NCBI RefSeq assembly: GCF_022539665.2
Contig: NC_081334.1
Span: forward strand, 9,146,424 to 9,210,423
DNA from: Daphnia carinata
Lineage: Eukaryota > Arthropoda > Branchiopoda > Diplostraca > Daphniidae
DNA: 64,000 bases
Direction: 5' to 3'
Both the position numbers and the translations under genes were made by a program. Numbering within the stretch: position 1 is the first letter of the stretch; every line of letters starts with the position of its first letter. Below the pieces are notes generated by a model. It searched no databases. It was not told the DNA's origin and saw only the letters and a list, made by a program, of their open reading frames with translations. Below, piece by piece: positions 42,591 to 54,104 of the stretch.

Positions 42591-43690
42591 TTACAATAAA
42601 ACAATCACAACTCGATTACATTCATCAGACAGGCATATTTAATTGCGAATAGTTTTGTTGCCAATAAAAGGATTTCATTTTTAACTGCATAAAGAAAATT
42701 TTATAAATTCTTGACCAGGTCAACTTGAAACAAAACCAGGTTCTAAAAAATTATATAGGCTACAACGTATTCACGTTTAATAATGTACATGTAACGTGAA
42801 ACCAAATTGTTTTAATTACAAGGTGTCATTACAATTAAGGGACAGCGGTGACCGTTTCCGAATTCAAACGGGCAATAAAACAACTTATATGTCGGTCTAT
42901 TCAAACGATTGACAAAAACTGCAAACTGCATATTGGGAAATGGGGTCTTACGAATAAGATTGTCTTATATTGCCCAAGTAGGATTGCCTTATGAATCAAG
43001 GCAAGCTCAAGAACTCGAAAAAGAGCAAAAAAAAAAGATCACATGCCAAAGTACATAACTAAAACGTAGCGACAGAGGTATTAGCACCGTGAAAGGAAGT
43101 TCATCGTAAACATACTTGTGGCAGATTTGCACTGCAACATGATGAGTTTCCATCTTATATACGTACACTTCTTCCTATCATCTTTATATAGCTATACTTG
43201 AGAGCTCTAAGAGCAAAAAAGTTAACTAGCACCACAGTTCTATTTAGGCTAGATAAGATAAGAAGGCGAAAACTATTATTATACTGCTTCGCTTTGGTAG
43301 AACATGAAAGCAAGCCGGCAGGTAAGCAAAAATTTTGTCATCCCACGTTCATCGCAAATTGACGCGAAACCAATTTGTTTTATTATTTCATTGTTTTTAA
43401 TACTTGCATACTATTAATTATTTTAATCCGTATCTTAATTGAGCAATGCTGACGACGCAGGCTCGGTGCATTCAGCATAAATATTCTGTACATAAACAAG
43501 TTCTTGCATGGAGGTCTGCTGTCGAGGCAGAGAACCACTGCAGTAAGCGAGGCCCCAAGAAGACATTGGCTAACAAAAAGTATTGAAACATCTTTAATAT
43601 TCATATTATATTTACACTATAAAGATTAATCTGAATTACATAGCCTTGATTTTTTCTTTTCCTTGTTAAAGCGATTGACCAACCATATTC
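42591..43690 (+). repeat. Upstream flank of C1q unit 1, tandem-repeated
   Basis: The stretch starting near 42600 (ATTCATCAGACAGGCATATTTAA) recurs at 46390 and at 56580, and the promoter-proximal parts recur before 43691 and 47474. The unit is therefore about 3.8 kb. A complete unit must have preceded 42600 or the array began here. Confidence 0.75.
43476..43483 (+). promoter_or_regulatory. TATA-like box of C1q gene 1
   Basis: CATAAATA lies at the place of TATAAATA in gene 2 (47264-47271). A 5' UTR intron may run from the GTAAGCGAGG donor near 43538 to the acceptor just before 43671. Confidence 0.5.
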
Positions 43691-46143
43691 GTGATGAAGC
43701 AGAAAGTTGCAAGCAAAAAAGGTATTCAGTTAACTGTTGCAATTTTAGCTCTCGCATGGGTTTCAAGCTTCAACTTGGCCACGGCGGCTTCAATCGAAAA
43801 CACTGATGGCATATCGACCACCAATTCGTCATTAGTACGAGCAGCTGCGATTAATCCCACGGCCGAAGACAGTAGCTTTGGTAGAAGTGCGGCTGCCTTC
43901 AGTAGCGAATTGAGCGAAGGTTCTTCACAATCATCCAGCGTCGCACAAGAAGCAGGATCCTCCTGGACAAAGCTTCAAATATCGCCACTTGCTCTAGGAT
44001 CAATGCCGTACGGTGCGTTCAGAATTAACATTTACGAGCACTCGGCCAATCTACTGGCCAGCACTCCCGAGTCACGCAAACGATACTACTACGCACCGAT
44101 TGCTCTCTTGGACCACATCAGCGTCTTCAGTTGGTTTAACAACGTTACTGGAGTGCCTGAATTGCGATTCCGCGTACAGCTCTGGCAAGACGAAATCGAG
44201 AAGAAAATTACAACTTACACCACCAAACTGTTGCAAAGAACGATTTTACAGGAGCAGGTCGAGGTGATCCCATTCAACAAGGTGATCCTCGTCACAACGT
44301 CTCCGTCAAAAGCTTACTGGCCGTCGAACGACTGGATTCCGTATCAATTCCACCAGTCGATCGAGTTCCAACTAACCTGCAACGAAATGATCAATGTCAC
44401 CAACTCGCGATCAATATGCGCGTAAATCCCTATCAGTTCTCTCACTTCAAATTGCTTTTTAGTTTGGACTCGCAGACGACGCAGAGGCGCGAGACTGTCA
44501 TCCGCGTGGAAAGCATTTTGTCTGGCGAAATGATGAGCACACTACATCAACGATACCCAGGCAAGCCCGACGCTCTTTTAACAGCTCAGGACGAGAAGCG
44601 ATTGTTGACCGAATCGGCCACCAACGTCATTGTCGATTCTTTCGACGATTCCGAGGTCATCACGTCCACGTCCGAAACGCAGATCTATAGCATGTTGAAA
44701 GACATGCTCATCAGCGCACGAACAACGATCAAAGATCAGGGAGACGAAATGTGGGAGTCAGTATTCTGGAACGAAGACAACTACAGGCCTGACAAAGCAA
44801 CCAAAACATGGAACGAGATATACAACAAACTGGACACGGAAACGCAACGTCGCCTAAGAGAGGAGTTCAGCGATTCAAACAGTTTCAGTCTTTCAACAGA
44901 AGTACGCGTACCACTAGTTAAGGTGGGCGCATCTGTGAGCGCAGCCTGGAGTAAGAGTGGCTTAACCGAAAGCGAAGCCATGGATAAATTCTACCAAGAA
45001 ACCAAGAACTCCGTGCAATGGGAAGGTGAACAGTTCAAGCCGAAACAAATGGATTTGAGCCGAGTGAACCTGAATGCTTTGCGAGACTCGCAGAACTATC
45101 AAGACCGAAGTGTTCGCGTTAGTTACTCGATGGCCGTTTTGTCCATCGGAATCAATTTTGCCGAGTACAGTGACGTTCAGTCTAACAATATTATTTTCCA
45201 GCTCCAGAAACAAATGGACGGTAATAGCGTTTGCCATGTCTATGTTTCGATGGGTCCTAAGCTTGCACTTTCTTAGATAAAATTTAATTGTGCTTTTGAA
45301 TTTTGTAGATTTGAAGGTATCTCTGGACGTTACTTTAACAAGTAAGTATTTCAAAAAATTTTACAGGCTACACTTACTTTCAATTGGATTGTTCTACATC
45401 GTATAACGAATGTTGCCGCTTGCTGTTACTCTTTACCTTTATCTCATTTACAAAGCTTGAATACGTTTTCAGGTTTGAAAACTTCCCAGGCCGCTTCAGA
45501 CTCAAGTAAGTATAAATTCTTTTAAAATATGATTTGTGTACCAAACTTTTAAGGCGGTACATGTTACCGCTTAGTGGATCGTTTTACTATTCGACCAGAA
45601 GTGTACATAGGCTTACATAAATAGTTTAGAGATGGATATGCATTAGAGAATTGTATTTAACGCTTAAATCCTTGAATTCAAGGAATCACTACCAACGAAA
45701 ACCGACTCACTTTTCTCGAGACGAAGAAACCTGGCGTTTACTTCAGCGTCTACAGAAATTCGTCCTTTAACATTCAAAACGCTGTAATTCCTTTCCATGC
45801 CGCTCGTCTTAACATCGGCAATGGAATGAATATTAGAACAGGAATTTTCACGGCCCCCGAAGCCGGCATTTACGCCTTCCATTTCAACGGGTTCAAACAC
45901 AAACTATCCGATGGTTTACTTACTAACCAAAACGGCGCAGTTTTTATCGGTTTCTATTTGAACGAGCAGCACATGGGGAGAGCTGAAGGTGGACTTTCAA
46001 CCGAAATGGGAACAATCGCCTACAGTACAATTTTAGAACTAAAAGCTGGTGACCAAGTCAAGTTGATGCTTCACTACGGAATCCTCCACGATTCTGGAAT
46101 GTATCACACTCGGTTCTCAGGAGCATTGCTGAAAGAGAATTAA
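43691..46143 (+). pseudogene. Secreted C1q-domain gene, copy 1 (one frameshift)
   Basis: Exon 1 (43691-45253) encodes a signal peptide (LTVAILALAWVSSFNLATAA) and a long domain of unknown type (KLQISPLALGSMPYGAFRIN; FNNVTGVPELRFRVQLW; MWESVFWNEDNYRPDKATK). Two 33-nt phase-1 mini-exons follow (45309-45341, 45473-45505), each giving 11 residues starting LK. A last exon (45683-46143) encodes a C1q domain (VYFSVYRN, IFTAPEAGIYAFHFNGFK, FSGALL). C1q domains form trimeric, often ligand-binding heads. A frame change near 44390-44415 interrupts exon 1, so this copy may be dead unless that is a polymorphism. Confidence 0.8.
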
Positions 46144-47473
46144 TTCGATATGCAATCGTGACTGTATTCATCTTCTACAAAAAATGACATGTATCTTTTC
46201 TTTGTTAAATACCAAATGAGTGGATATCTATATTCATTAATGGTACCGTAGGCTACCAACATCAGATTTGATAAAGCAAATGGGTTAGTATAGTTCCACT
46301 GTAATAAGTGAAAAATATAACAACTTCTGCTACTATATGATACGGAGTTCTTTTTGTTGACGTTATTACAATAAGACAGCCACAGTTCAAATACATTCAT
46401 CAGACAGACATATTCAATTGTGAATAGTTTCGATGCCAATAAAAGGATATAACTTTTGGGTGCATAAAGAAGATTTAATGAAATTCTTGACTAGGCCAAC
46501 TTAAAACAAAAACCATATTACGCGAATATATATTAACATGAAACCAAATAAGTATAGTTACTACGTGTGATTACAATTAAGAGATAGCGGTGGCCGGTGG
46601 CCTTTTTCGAATTGAAACGGGCAATAAAACAACTGGTCTATTGGTCCATTCAAACGATAACGAAAACCGACAAACTGCGTATTAGGAAATGGGGTCTTAC
46701 TAGTGAGATTACCTTATATAGCCCAAGTAGGATTTCCTTAGCAAATGCAACATCAAGAACTCAAAAATGAGCAAAAAAAAACTATATACCAATAAAGCAG
46801 CGACAGAGATATTAGCACCGTGAAACGAAGTTCATCATAAGCTTACACGTGGCAGATTTACAACGCAACATGGTGAGTTTCCGAAATGTTTCGCAGTCCT
46901 GCGATAGATATACCATTTGGAATAAAATTATGATAAAAGTCATATTTATATACATTTAACAACTCTAAGAACAAATAAGTTAACTAGTACTAAAGTTCGA
47001 TTTAGATAAGGTAAGAAGGCGAAAATCACTATGATATTGCTTTATGTTGGTAGAACATGAAAGTAAGCCGGTAGGTCAGCAAAAAATTTGTTAAAAACTA
47101 GCGATGTTTTGTTACGTTTTAAGTGTCATCCGACGACCATGGCAAAGTCACGCAAAACCAATTTGTTTTATTGTTTAATTGCTTTTAATACTTCATGTTG
47201 TTAATTATATGAATCACGTATTTTAATTGAGCAATGTCGACGACGCCGGCTTGGTGCATTGGGTATAAATATTCTGCATATGAGCAAGTTTTTGCATGAA
47301 GTTCTGCTCGCACGGCAGGGAACTACTGCAGTAAGCGATAACACAGGAAGAAATTATTCCTTGGCTAACGAAAAGTATTGAATGTCTTATATATTTACAC
47401 TATATAGATTTATCTGAATTCTATAGCTTTATTTTTTTCTTTTCCTTATTCAGGCGATTGGCCGACCATATTC
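46144..47473 (+). repeat. Intergenic part of the tandem unit between C1q copies
   Basis: It repeats the sequence of 42560-43690 with about 10-20% divergence by eye, including CCAATAAAAGGAT, the GGGGTCTTAC block and the promoter region. No gene is seen. Confidence 0.7.
47264..47271 (+). promoter_or_regulatory. TATA box of C1q gene 2
   Basis: TATAAATA lies 203 bp before the start codon. A 5' UTR intron likely runs from GTAAGCGATA near 47333 to TTATTCAG ending at 47453, a pattern shared with copy 1. Confidence 0.55.
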
Positions 47474-49091
47474 GTGATGAAGCTGAAAGGCACAAGTAAA
47501 AAAAGTACTCAGTTAACTGTTGTACTTCTAGCTCTCGCATGGATTTCAAGCATCAACTTGGCCACTGCGGCTCCAATCAAAAACACTGATGGCGTACCGG
47601 CTAACAATTTGTCATTAGTACGAGCCGTTGTGAGTAATCCCACGGCCGAAGACAGTAGCTTTGGTAAGACTGCGACCGCCTTCAGTTGCGCATTGAGTGA
47701 AGGTTCTTTACAATCATCCAGTGTCGCACAAGAAGCAGGATCCTCTTGGACAAAGCTTCAAATATCGCCACTTGCTGTAGGATCAATGCCGTACGGTACG
47801 TTCAGAATTAACATCTACGAACACTCGGCCAATCTACTAGCCAGCACTCCCGAGTCACGCAAACGATACTACTATGCACCAATGGCTTTAATGGACCATA
47901 TCAACGCCTTCAGTTTGTTTAACAACGTTACTGGAGTGCCCGAATTACGATTCCGCGTGCAGCTCTGGCATAACGAAATCGAGAAGAAAATTACAACTTA
48001 TACCACCAAACGGTTACAAAGAACGATTTTACAGGAGCAGGTCGAGGTGATCCCGTTCTACAAGGTGATCCTCGTCACAACGTCTCCATCAAAAGATTAT
48101 TGGCCGTCGAACGAATGGATTCCCTATCAATTCCACCAGTCGATCGCGTTTAAACTGACCTGAAACGAAGAGATCATATGTGAACAGCTCGCGAACAACA
48201 TGCGCGTAAATCCCTATCAGTTCTCCCACTTCAAATTGCTTTTTAGTTTGGATTCACAGACGACGCAGAGACGCGAGACTGTCATCCGCGTGGAAAGCAT
48301 CTTGTCTGGTGAAATGATGAACACTCTGAATCAACGATACCCAGACAAGCCCGATGTTCTACTAAGAGCACAGGACGAGAAGCGATTGTTGACCGAATCA
48401 GTCACTAACGTCATTGTCGATTCTTTCGATGATTCCGAGGTCATCTCGTCCACGTCCGAAACGCAAATCTATAGCATGTTGAAAAATATGCTCATCACCG
48501 CCCGAACAACGATCTAAGATCAGGGAGACAAAGTGTGGGAGTCGGTATTTTGGAACGAAGACAACTACAGGCCTGACAAAGCAACCAAAGCATGGAACAA
48601 GATGTATAGCAAACTGGACATAGAAACGCAACGTCGCCTAAGAGAGGAGTTCAACGATTCAAACAGGTTTAATCTTTCAACACAAGTAAACATACCACTA
48701 GTTAAGGTAGGCGGATCTGTAAGGGCAGCCTGGAGTAAGAGTGGCTTAACCAAAAACGAAGCTATGGATAAATTCTACAAAGAAACCAAGAACTCCGTGC
48801 AATGGGAGGGTGAACATTTTAAGCCGAAACAAATGGATTTGAGCCAAATGAACCTGAATGATTTGCGAGACTCGCAGAACTATCAAGACCGAAGTGTTCG
48901 CGTTAGTTACTCGATGGCCGTTTTGCCCATCGGAATCAATTTTGCCGATTACAGTGACGTTCAGTCAAACAATATTATTTTTCAGCTCCAGAAACAAATT
49001 GACGGTAATAGCGTTTGCCGTGCCTATATTTCGATGGGTTTGGCACTACGTAGTCCTAAGCTTGTATTAATTAGATAAAATTTTATTGTAT

Positions 49092-49337
49092 TGTAACAGT
49101 TTCACTGGATTTATTTATTCGTAGACAGGTTACAGCTTTACACAACAGCACTACACGACAACAGCACTAACACAGCTTACAGCTACACAGACTTACTACA
49201 CTGGACTGCCCCTTTAGCCGGCCGCAGACGGGCTATTAAGGCCTCTGACATCCGGCCAGATTGGCAAAGTCCATTGACATCGCACATTTAGGCCACTTAG
49301 CATCCGATGCTAAGCGCCAAAGTACATTGGCGCTACA
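49092..49337 (-). repeat. A3 3' LTR (246 bp)
   Basis: On the plus strand TGTAACAGTTTC...TTGGCGCTACA. Near its minus-strand start are two hairpins: GCGCCAA/TTGGCGC and TTAGCATC/GATGCTAA. The complement of a polypurine tract (TCCCCCCTCC) follows at 49338-49347. Confidence 0.93.
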
Positions 49338-49484
49338 TCCCCCCTCCTACCTACAGAAACGGGTTCCCAGGGAATGACATAAAGAATGCCCATGCTTCAC
49401 TAATAGATTCTAAATGGCTAACACATACAGGCCATACTCACTACTTTAACATAGGGCAAAATAACTGAAATTTAACGGAGACAA

Positions 49485-51383
49485 TCACTGCACTGCATGC
49501 GGGCCGGGCTCGCCTTGATCTTCATCTCTTGACTCCCGCACCTGCCTAAGACGATCCACCAATAGGGTATCCACGTGACTGCTCAGCCTCCGATACTCGA
49601 ACCATAGGTACACCAGCAGCGGCACCGGGAACAGGCATCCAATTAACCATTCGAAAGGATAGCGCTTGGCGTTCCCTTCTTCTTCCCACTGGCGCCGCAG
49701 ACGTTCCACTGCTTTCAGATGTGAGCTCGCTCCTGCTAGGTCTATCCGCGTAGGCGTTCGAAGGGCGGCTGGCGCTTCCTCCATGATGGGGCTCTTTACC
49801 ACCGGTTGCGATTGCTCCAGGACTGGTGCTAGTAGGCCGCTCAGCATCCCGGCGGCCTCCTCATCGATGACACCCGTCACATTCACCGGTAACATTTGTC
49901 TAAAGCTTGCTTGTAGGACCCAATCGTCCGACGTTGCCGAACACAATCTTGGAATTTTTATTACTCCCGCTGCCGGCAGCACTTGCGGTAGGCCTATTCC
50001 CCCTATTCTTTTCCCAGGACACTGAAGCACTATGGTTACATTATTTTTTCCTGCGTAACCCCATTTTCTTCCTCCAATGTAAAACAGGTCAATACCGGTC
50101 CACTTTTTACTGTCTAAACGGCAGTTCCTCTGAATCCCTTCCGGCTCCTGCAGAAAGACTGCCGCTGCGCAGCTCCTCATCCTCCCTTTCCGATCGATAG
50201 GCTTCAGGAAAGGGCATACACTGCCCACGTAGGGTGCACATTTTCGGGCCTCGTTGACGTTGAACTCGACGAATAGTTGACGGTCTGGCGATACTCCCAA
50301 GTATGGAGCCAAACCTTCGTAGGAGTGGGATACTGACTCCTCTTTGCTGGATGCTACTGGCATGGGAAACACACTGTAGATCTGCGAGGCGTAATTGAAT
50401 TCGAACACCGGCAGATGAATAAACAATAGAACGTTCCCACTCACAAGCGCCGCCTCCACCCTGGCTTCCTGGTACGCTCTCCAGCCATTTCCTCCTTGTA
50501 ATGCTGGTGTTAGTCCCCAGCCTTGGGGCAAAGCTTGTCGAACCGAATCCAGCGCTTGAGCTAGTACATTCGGAGGACAAAGGAGTGGTGACAATCTCCC
50601 TATAGCTGCATCCGCTAGGCCGGTTTGCCAACCGTGTAGGACTTCGGCCGTCCAGTCCAGCGCTCTATTTGCTTTCTCCACAGACCTTGTTACTTTTTGC
50701 AGGAACAGTAACTCTCGAGCCAGGTGAGTCCAGCTATCATTGAAGACCTTCCTCAGCTGTGCCTGTTCTCGACGCTTCTGCCCCGCCACTGCCATGAGAG
50801 CACTGATTTCCGACTCATGCTCCGCCAGGTGTCCCATAGTCACATTTAACAAGGTCGCTTGCTCCTGGAGCAGGTGCACCACCTCCAGACCCCTCTTGTC
50901 GAATGACTCGAGCTTCGAGTGCACGGCTTCCAAGTCCTTCGTCTTGGCGGTTCCAAAGAGCCAGTTAAGAAGCTGGCCGCCCCCGTCGATCAATCCGCGC
51001 TTCCGCCGGGTTCCGTCGCCTTTCAAAGTTCGTTCTAGTTCTCGGAATTCCCGCCTCCGACGCTCCGCTCTTGCCTTGATTTCAGCCAAATTAAGCGCCG
51101 GACCTTCCAAAAACGGTTTTACTTCCATAGGGAAATTCCCCGTTACCGCTTTGCCGAAGGCACTCGACATATCGTCTATCCAAGCGGTAACCAATTTAAT
51201 TACCTGCTCCGCCCGCTTGGTGGGCACGTCGTAAATGACAACCCATTCTGAGTCGCCCAGTGCCAAAGTACCCTCGGGGTGAAACACTGCTCCCTCGGTA
51301 ACAACGAATTTTCCCTTCATTTCGTTCCCTTGAACCAATTGGCCTACGACACAGACTAATGTAAAGAACAGCATGTTCTTCAT
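49485..51383 (-). CDS. env: A3 env-like fusion glycoprotein, intact, 632 residues
   Basis: A complete frame with ATG and signal peptide (MKNMLFFTLVCVVGQLVQGN). An RRKR site at residues 126-129 is followed by GLIDGGGQ and LNWLFG, then heptad-rich sequence. A cysteine-rich ectodomain (SVCPFLKPIDRKGRMRSC, LCSATSDDWVLQASF) and a transmembrane segment near residues 580-603 follow. It is the baculovirus-F/errantivirus type, the same as A1 and A2. It is the only A-type env here with both a proper start and an unbroken frame, although the element lacks gag and RT. Confidence 0.88.
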   Translation of the reverse strand: MKNMLFFTLVCVVGQLVQGNEMKGKFVVTEGAVFHPEGTLALGDSEWVVIYDVPTKRAEQVIKLVTAWIDDMSSAFGKAVTGNFPMEVKPFLEGPALNLAEIKARAERRRREFRELERTLKGDGTRRKRGLIDGGGQLLNWLFGTAKTKDLEAVHSKLESFDKRGLEVVHLLQEQATLLNVTMGHLAEHESEISALMAVAGQKRREQAQLRKVFNDSWTHLARELLFLQKVTRSVEKANRALDWTAEVLHGWQTGLADAAIGRLSPLLCPPNVLAQALDSVRQALPQGWGLTPALQGGNGWRAYQEARVEAALVSGNVLLFIHLPVFEFNYASQIYSVFPMPVASSKEESVSHSYEGLAPYLGVSPDRQLFVEFNVNEARKCAPYVGSVCPFLKPIDRKGRMRSCAAAVFLQEPEGIQRNCRLDSKKWTGIDLFYIGGRKWGYAGKNNVTIVLQCPGKRIGGIGLPQVLPAAGVIKIPRLCSATSDDWVLQASFRQMLPVNVTGVIDEEAAGMLSGLLAPVLEQSQPVVKSPIMEEAPAALRTPTRIDLAGASSHLKAVERLRRQWEEEGNAKRYPFEWLIGCLFPVPLLVYLWFEYRRLSSHVDTLLVDRLRQVRESRDEDQGEPGPHAVQ

Positions 51384-51511
51384 CCATCCGGGTGCCCGTT
51401 TCTTCCTGGTAGGACGACCCGTCGGTGCTTCCGCCGCCTAGTCCATTGCGGAACCTTCTTCGTCTTGTAGGCCTTCGTCCAGTTCGGCGATCGGCTCCAA
51501 TGGACGGCGCC

Positions 51512-53160
51512 TCACTCTCCCCCTTTCTCTTTTCGCTGGCTTTCCACAGCTACTCCAATAGGGTCGGTGTCAGGTGTCACTTCACTGTCAGCTTCGGGTA
51601 TCGGCTCCGTGTCATTATCGGCACGCGCCCCACCCGCTTCCATTTCGGCACGTGCCTCTCCCGAGCCGGTGTCAACACACTCGACACCCGACTCGGTTTC
51701 GGCATCCACTACCTTCTCACTTTCTTCTTCGCTATCGGACTCGTCGTCCGATTCCACTACAAACTTCTTCATTTGAGACACATGCACTACAATAGTTTTT
51801 TTCCCACTTGGTTTCCGAAGTTCATAGTTTAGTTCAGTAACTTGTCTGACCACTTTATAAGGACCCACGTATTGATGCAGCAACTTCTCCGCGAGCCCCT
51901 TCTTTCGCTGTGGACGAAAGATTAACACTAAATCACCAGGTTCGTACACTGGTGGCACACTCGCTCTGGCATCATATTGCGTCTTTTGCCGTTGCTGTAC
52001 TATGGCCAGTCGGTCCTTGACGTCCTCTCTCAGCTCCATCATTGCCTTCATCAGGTCTTCTGCGTCGACGAGTTTTGGCTGGTTTGGTTCTGTCGCCGCC
52101 AGAAGATCCGCCGGAATCACTGCCTCTCTTCCATACACCATCATAAAAGGCGTATGGTTGGTGCTTTCCTGTCGGGCAGTGTTGTAGGCAAAGGTTACAA
52201 ATCCGAGGAATTCGTCCCAATCCTCGTGGCTCTCATCCACGTACATCGCTAGCATAGTCGCTAGCGTCTTGTTCTGTCTTTCCACCAGGCCGTTTGCTTG
52301 TTGTTGGTAAGGCACCGTCATGCGATGCGACAGTCGCAGCAATGCCAACACTTCGCGGGTGACTTCGGCTGTAAAACACTTCCCTTGATCTGAAGTCAAC
52401 TCCCGTGGAAATCCATGTCGAAGCACGACATCCTCGACGAAGAATTTTGCGATTTGCCGGGCCGTGGCATCCGGCAAAGCCCGTGCTTCCATCCATTTCG
52501 TAAGGTAGTCTACTGCAACCACAATGTTTGTGTTCCCACTGCGGGATCGTGGGAATGGGCCAAGGACATCAATTCCGATCCTCTCGAAAGGTCCTCCCAC
52601 TTGTGTGATCTCCATCAGACCCTTCGTCTTTCCCTGATCCGGCTTCCGCGTCTGGCAGCTTTTGCAGCTCTGGACATACCGGGTAACAGCTCTGTCCATT
52701 TTAGGCCAATAAAATCTTTGCCTAGCCTTTTTCAGGGTCTTTCCTTGCCCCAGATGCCCTGCCGTAGGTTCATCATGAACCCACGACAACGCTTCCTTCC
52801 GCCGCTCCGGAGGCACACGAAGGCGGTCAAATTCCTGACCGAATCTGATCGTCTTCAGGTACAGCAAGCCTTCCTTCAGCATAAAATTTCCGTACTGCGT
52901 GGCCCCGTTCTTGCCCATCACTTGTTTGATCCATCGCCACTGCTTCACACGGTCTTGGCCTTCCGCCCACGATCCTATATCCAAGCCTATAGCCGCCACT
53001 GGAAAGACCGCAGCTTGCGCCTCTTCTTCCCCTTCTTGTATAGGATACCGCGATAGGGCGTCAGCGTCTTCGTGTAAACTTCCTTTCTTGTAGCGGATGG
53101 AGATGTCGTATTCTTGTAACGCCAGACTCCACCTCTCCAACCGGCCACTGAGATGATCGT
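51512..53160 (-). CDS. pol: A3 RNase H end and complete integrase
   Basis: The frame starts at the deletion junction, with the end of RNase H ([27 protein letters not shown]). Intact integrase follows: zinc domain HDEPTAGHLG to CKSCQTRK, catalytic D in IGIDVLGPF, D in TSDQGKCF, E in GLVERQNK, a C-terminal domain (VGPYKVVRQVTELNYEL) and an acidic tail. All catalytic residues are present. Without gag, protease and RT it cannot support its own retrotransposition. Confidence 0.88.
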
Positions 53161-53681
53161 GATCCCTGATCACGATCAATGACCCGCCCTACTTGTCGCT
53201 CTTCGGCTTCCGCCCTGGTCCGTGCTTTTACTCCTCCTTTGTTCCCTACCTCCCGAGCCTCTTCGTACTGCCTACGTGCAGCTATCGGCCCGACTGCCCC
53301 TTCCGACGCACCACCCCCTGCTTCCGGATTCCCAGAATCCTGGTAGCCCTGAGCGTCTTCAAATTCCTCGCCCTGTGGCTCAGAATCTGACTGGAATTGC
53401 GCCTGATCTGGGACTTCCCGCGGTAGGGACTCTTCACTGAGCACACACGTACCTTTTTGTCCCAAAGTGAGCTCACTCACTCCTCCAGGAGGGCCTCTTG
53501 AGCGGCCCTTTGCCCGCACCGGTGCTTCGTTTGCTCCCTGCAATCCCGCTGTCGACCGTGCTAGGGGTGTTGCCGCCCTCAAACCCGAGTAATAGGTTTG
53601 AATCTCCTTGGCTGCCTCTTCTGCCGCCCGTCTACGGCTTCTTTCCCCAGCGGCTGTGACCACACTTCTCCCGTGTGACAT
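53161..53681 (-). pseudogene. gag: A3 gag N-terminal fragment
   Basis: It opens MSHGRSVVTAAGERSRRRAA and matches the A2 gag start, in an unbroken frame as far as the deletion junction near 53160-53170. There it fuses out of frame to RNase H sequence. The junction is surrounded by GATCGTGATC/GATCACGATC words that may have promoted the deletion. Confidence 0.8.
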
Positions 53682-53841
53682 TCACACGAGCATCCTCTGC
53701 GATCCCACTGCCAAATCCACGCTTTCCCCAGACCGTTGCTGTGGCCTCGTGCCCGGCAATAAATTGCCGAGTTCGACTTCCAGAGACCCCTCACAGCCAA
53801 TGCCTACCCGAGTTAAAACGTGTATCTTAGCAGTGAAAAAA

Positions 53842-53858
53842 CAGGAGCATCTCCACCA
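53842..53858 (-). other. A3 primer binding site
   Basis: TGGTGGAGATGCTCCTG on the minus strand directly follows the 5' LTR and is identical to the A2 site. Confidence 0.75.
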
Positions 53859-54104
53859 TGTAACAGTTTCACTGGATTTATTTATTCGTAGACAGGTTAC
53901 AGCTTTACACAACAGCACTACACGACAACAGCACTAACACAGCTTACAGCTACACAGACTTACTACACTGGACTGCCCCTTTAACCGGCCGCAGACGGGC
54001 TCTTAAGGCCTCTGACATCCGGCCAGATTGGCAAAGTCCATTGACATCGCACATTTAGGCCACTTAGCATCCGATGCTAAGCGCCAAAGTACATTGGCGC
54101 TACA
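53859..54104 (-). repeat. A3 5' LTR (246 bp)
   Basis: Differs from the 3' LTR at two positions (AACC/AGCC and CTCTTAA/CTATTAA). Same hairpins and AATAAA signal. Confidence 0.93.

Larger units (their letters stand above)
49092..54104 (-). mobile_element. Ty3/gypsy element A3, internally deleted (5013 bp)
   Basis: The 246-bp LTRs (49092-49337 and 53859-54104) differ at two positions and are flanked by a GTAT duplication (49088-49091 and 54105-54108). On the minus strand the order is LTR, primer site, gag N-terminus, then a jump straight into the end of RNase H, integrase, env, purine tract, LTR. Capsid, protease, RT and most of RNase H (about 3 kb in A2) are missing. Env and integrase are open. 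Confidence 0.95.

Noticed and set aside
47474-49037. Stop-codon readthrough or editing in C1q copy 2
   Set aside because: Two unrelated stops at positions that are sense in copy 1, plus an element in the intron, fit simple decay better.
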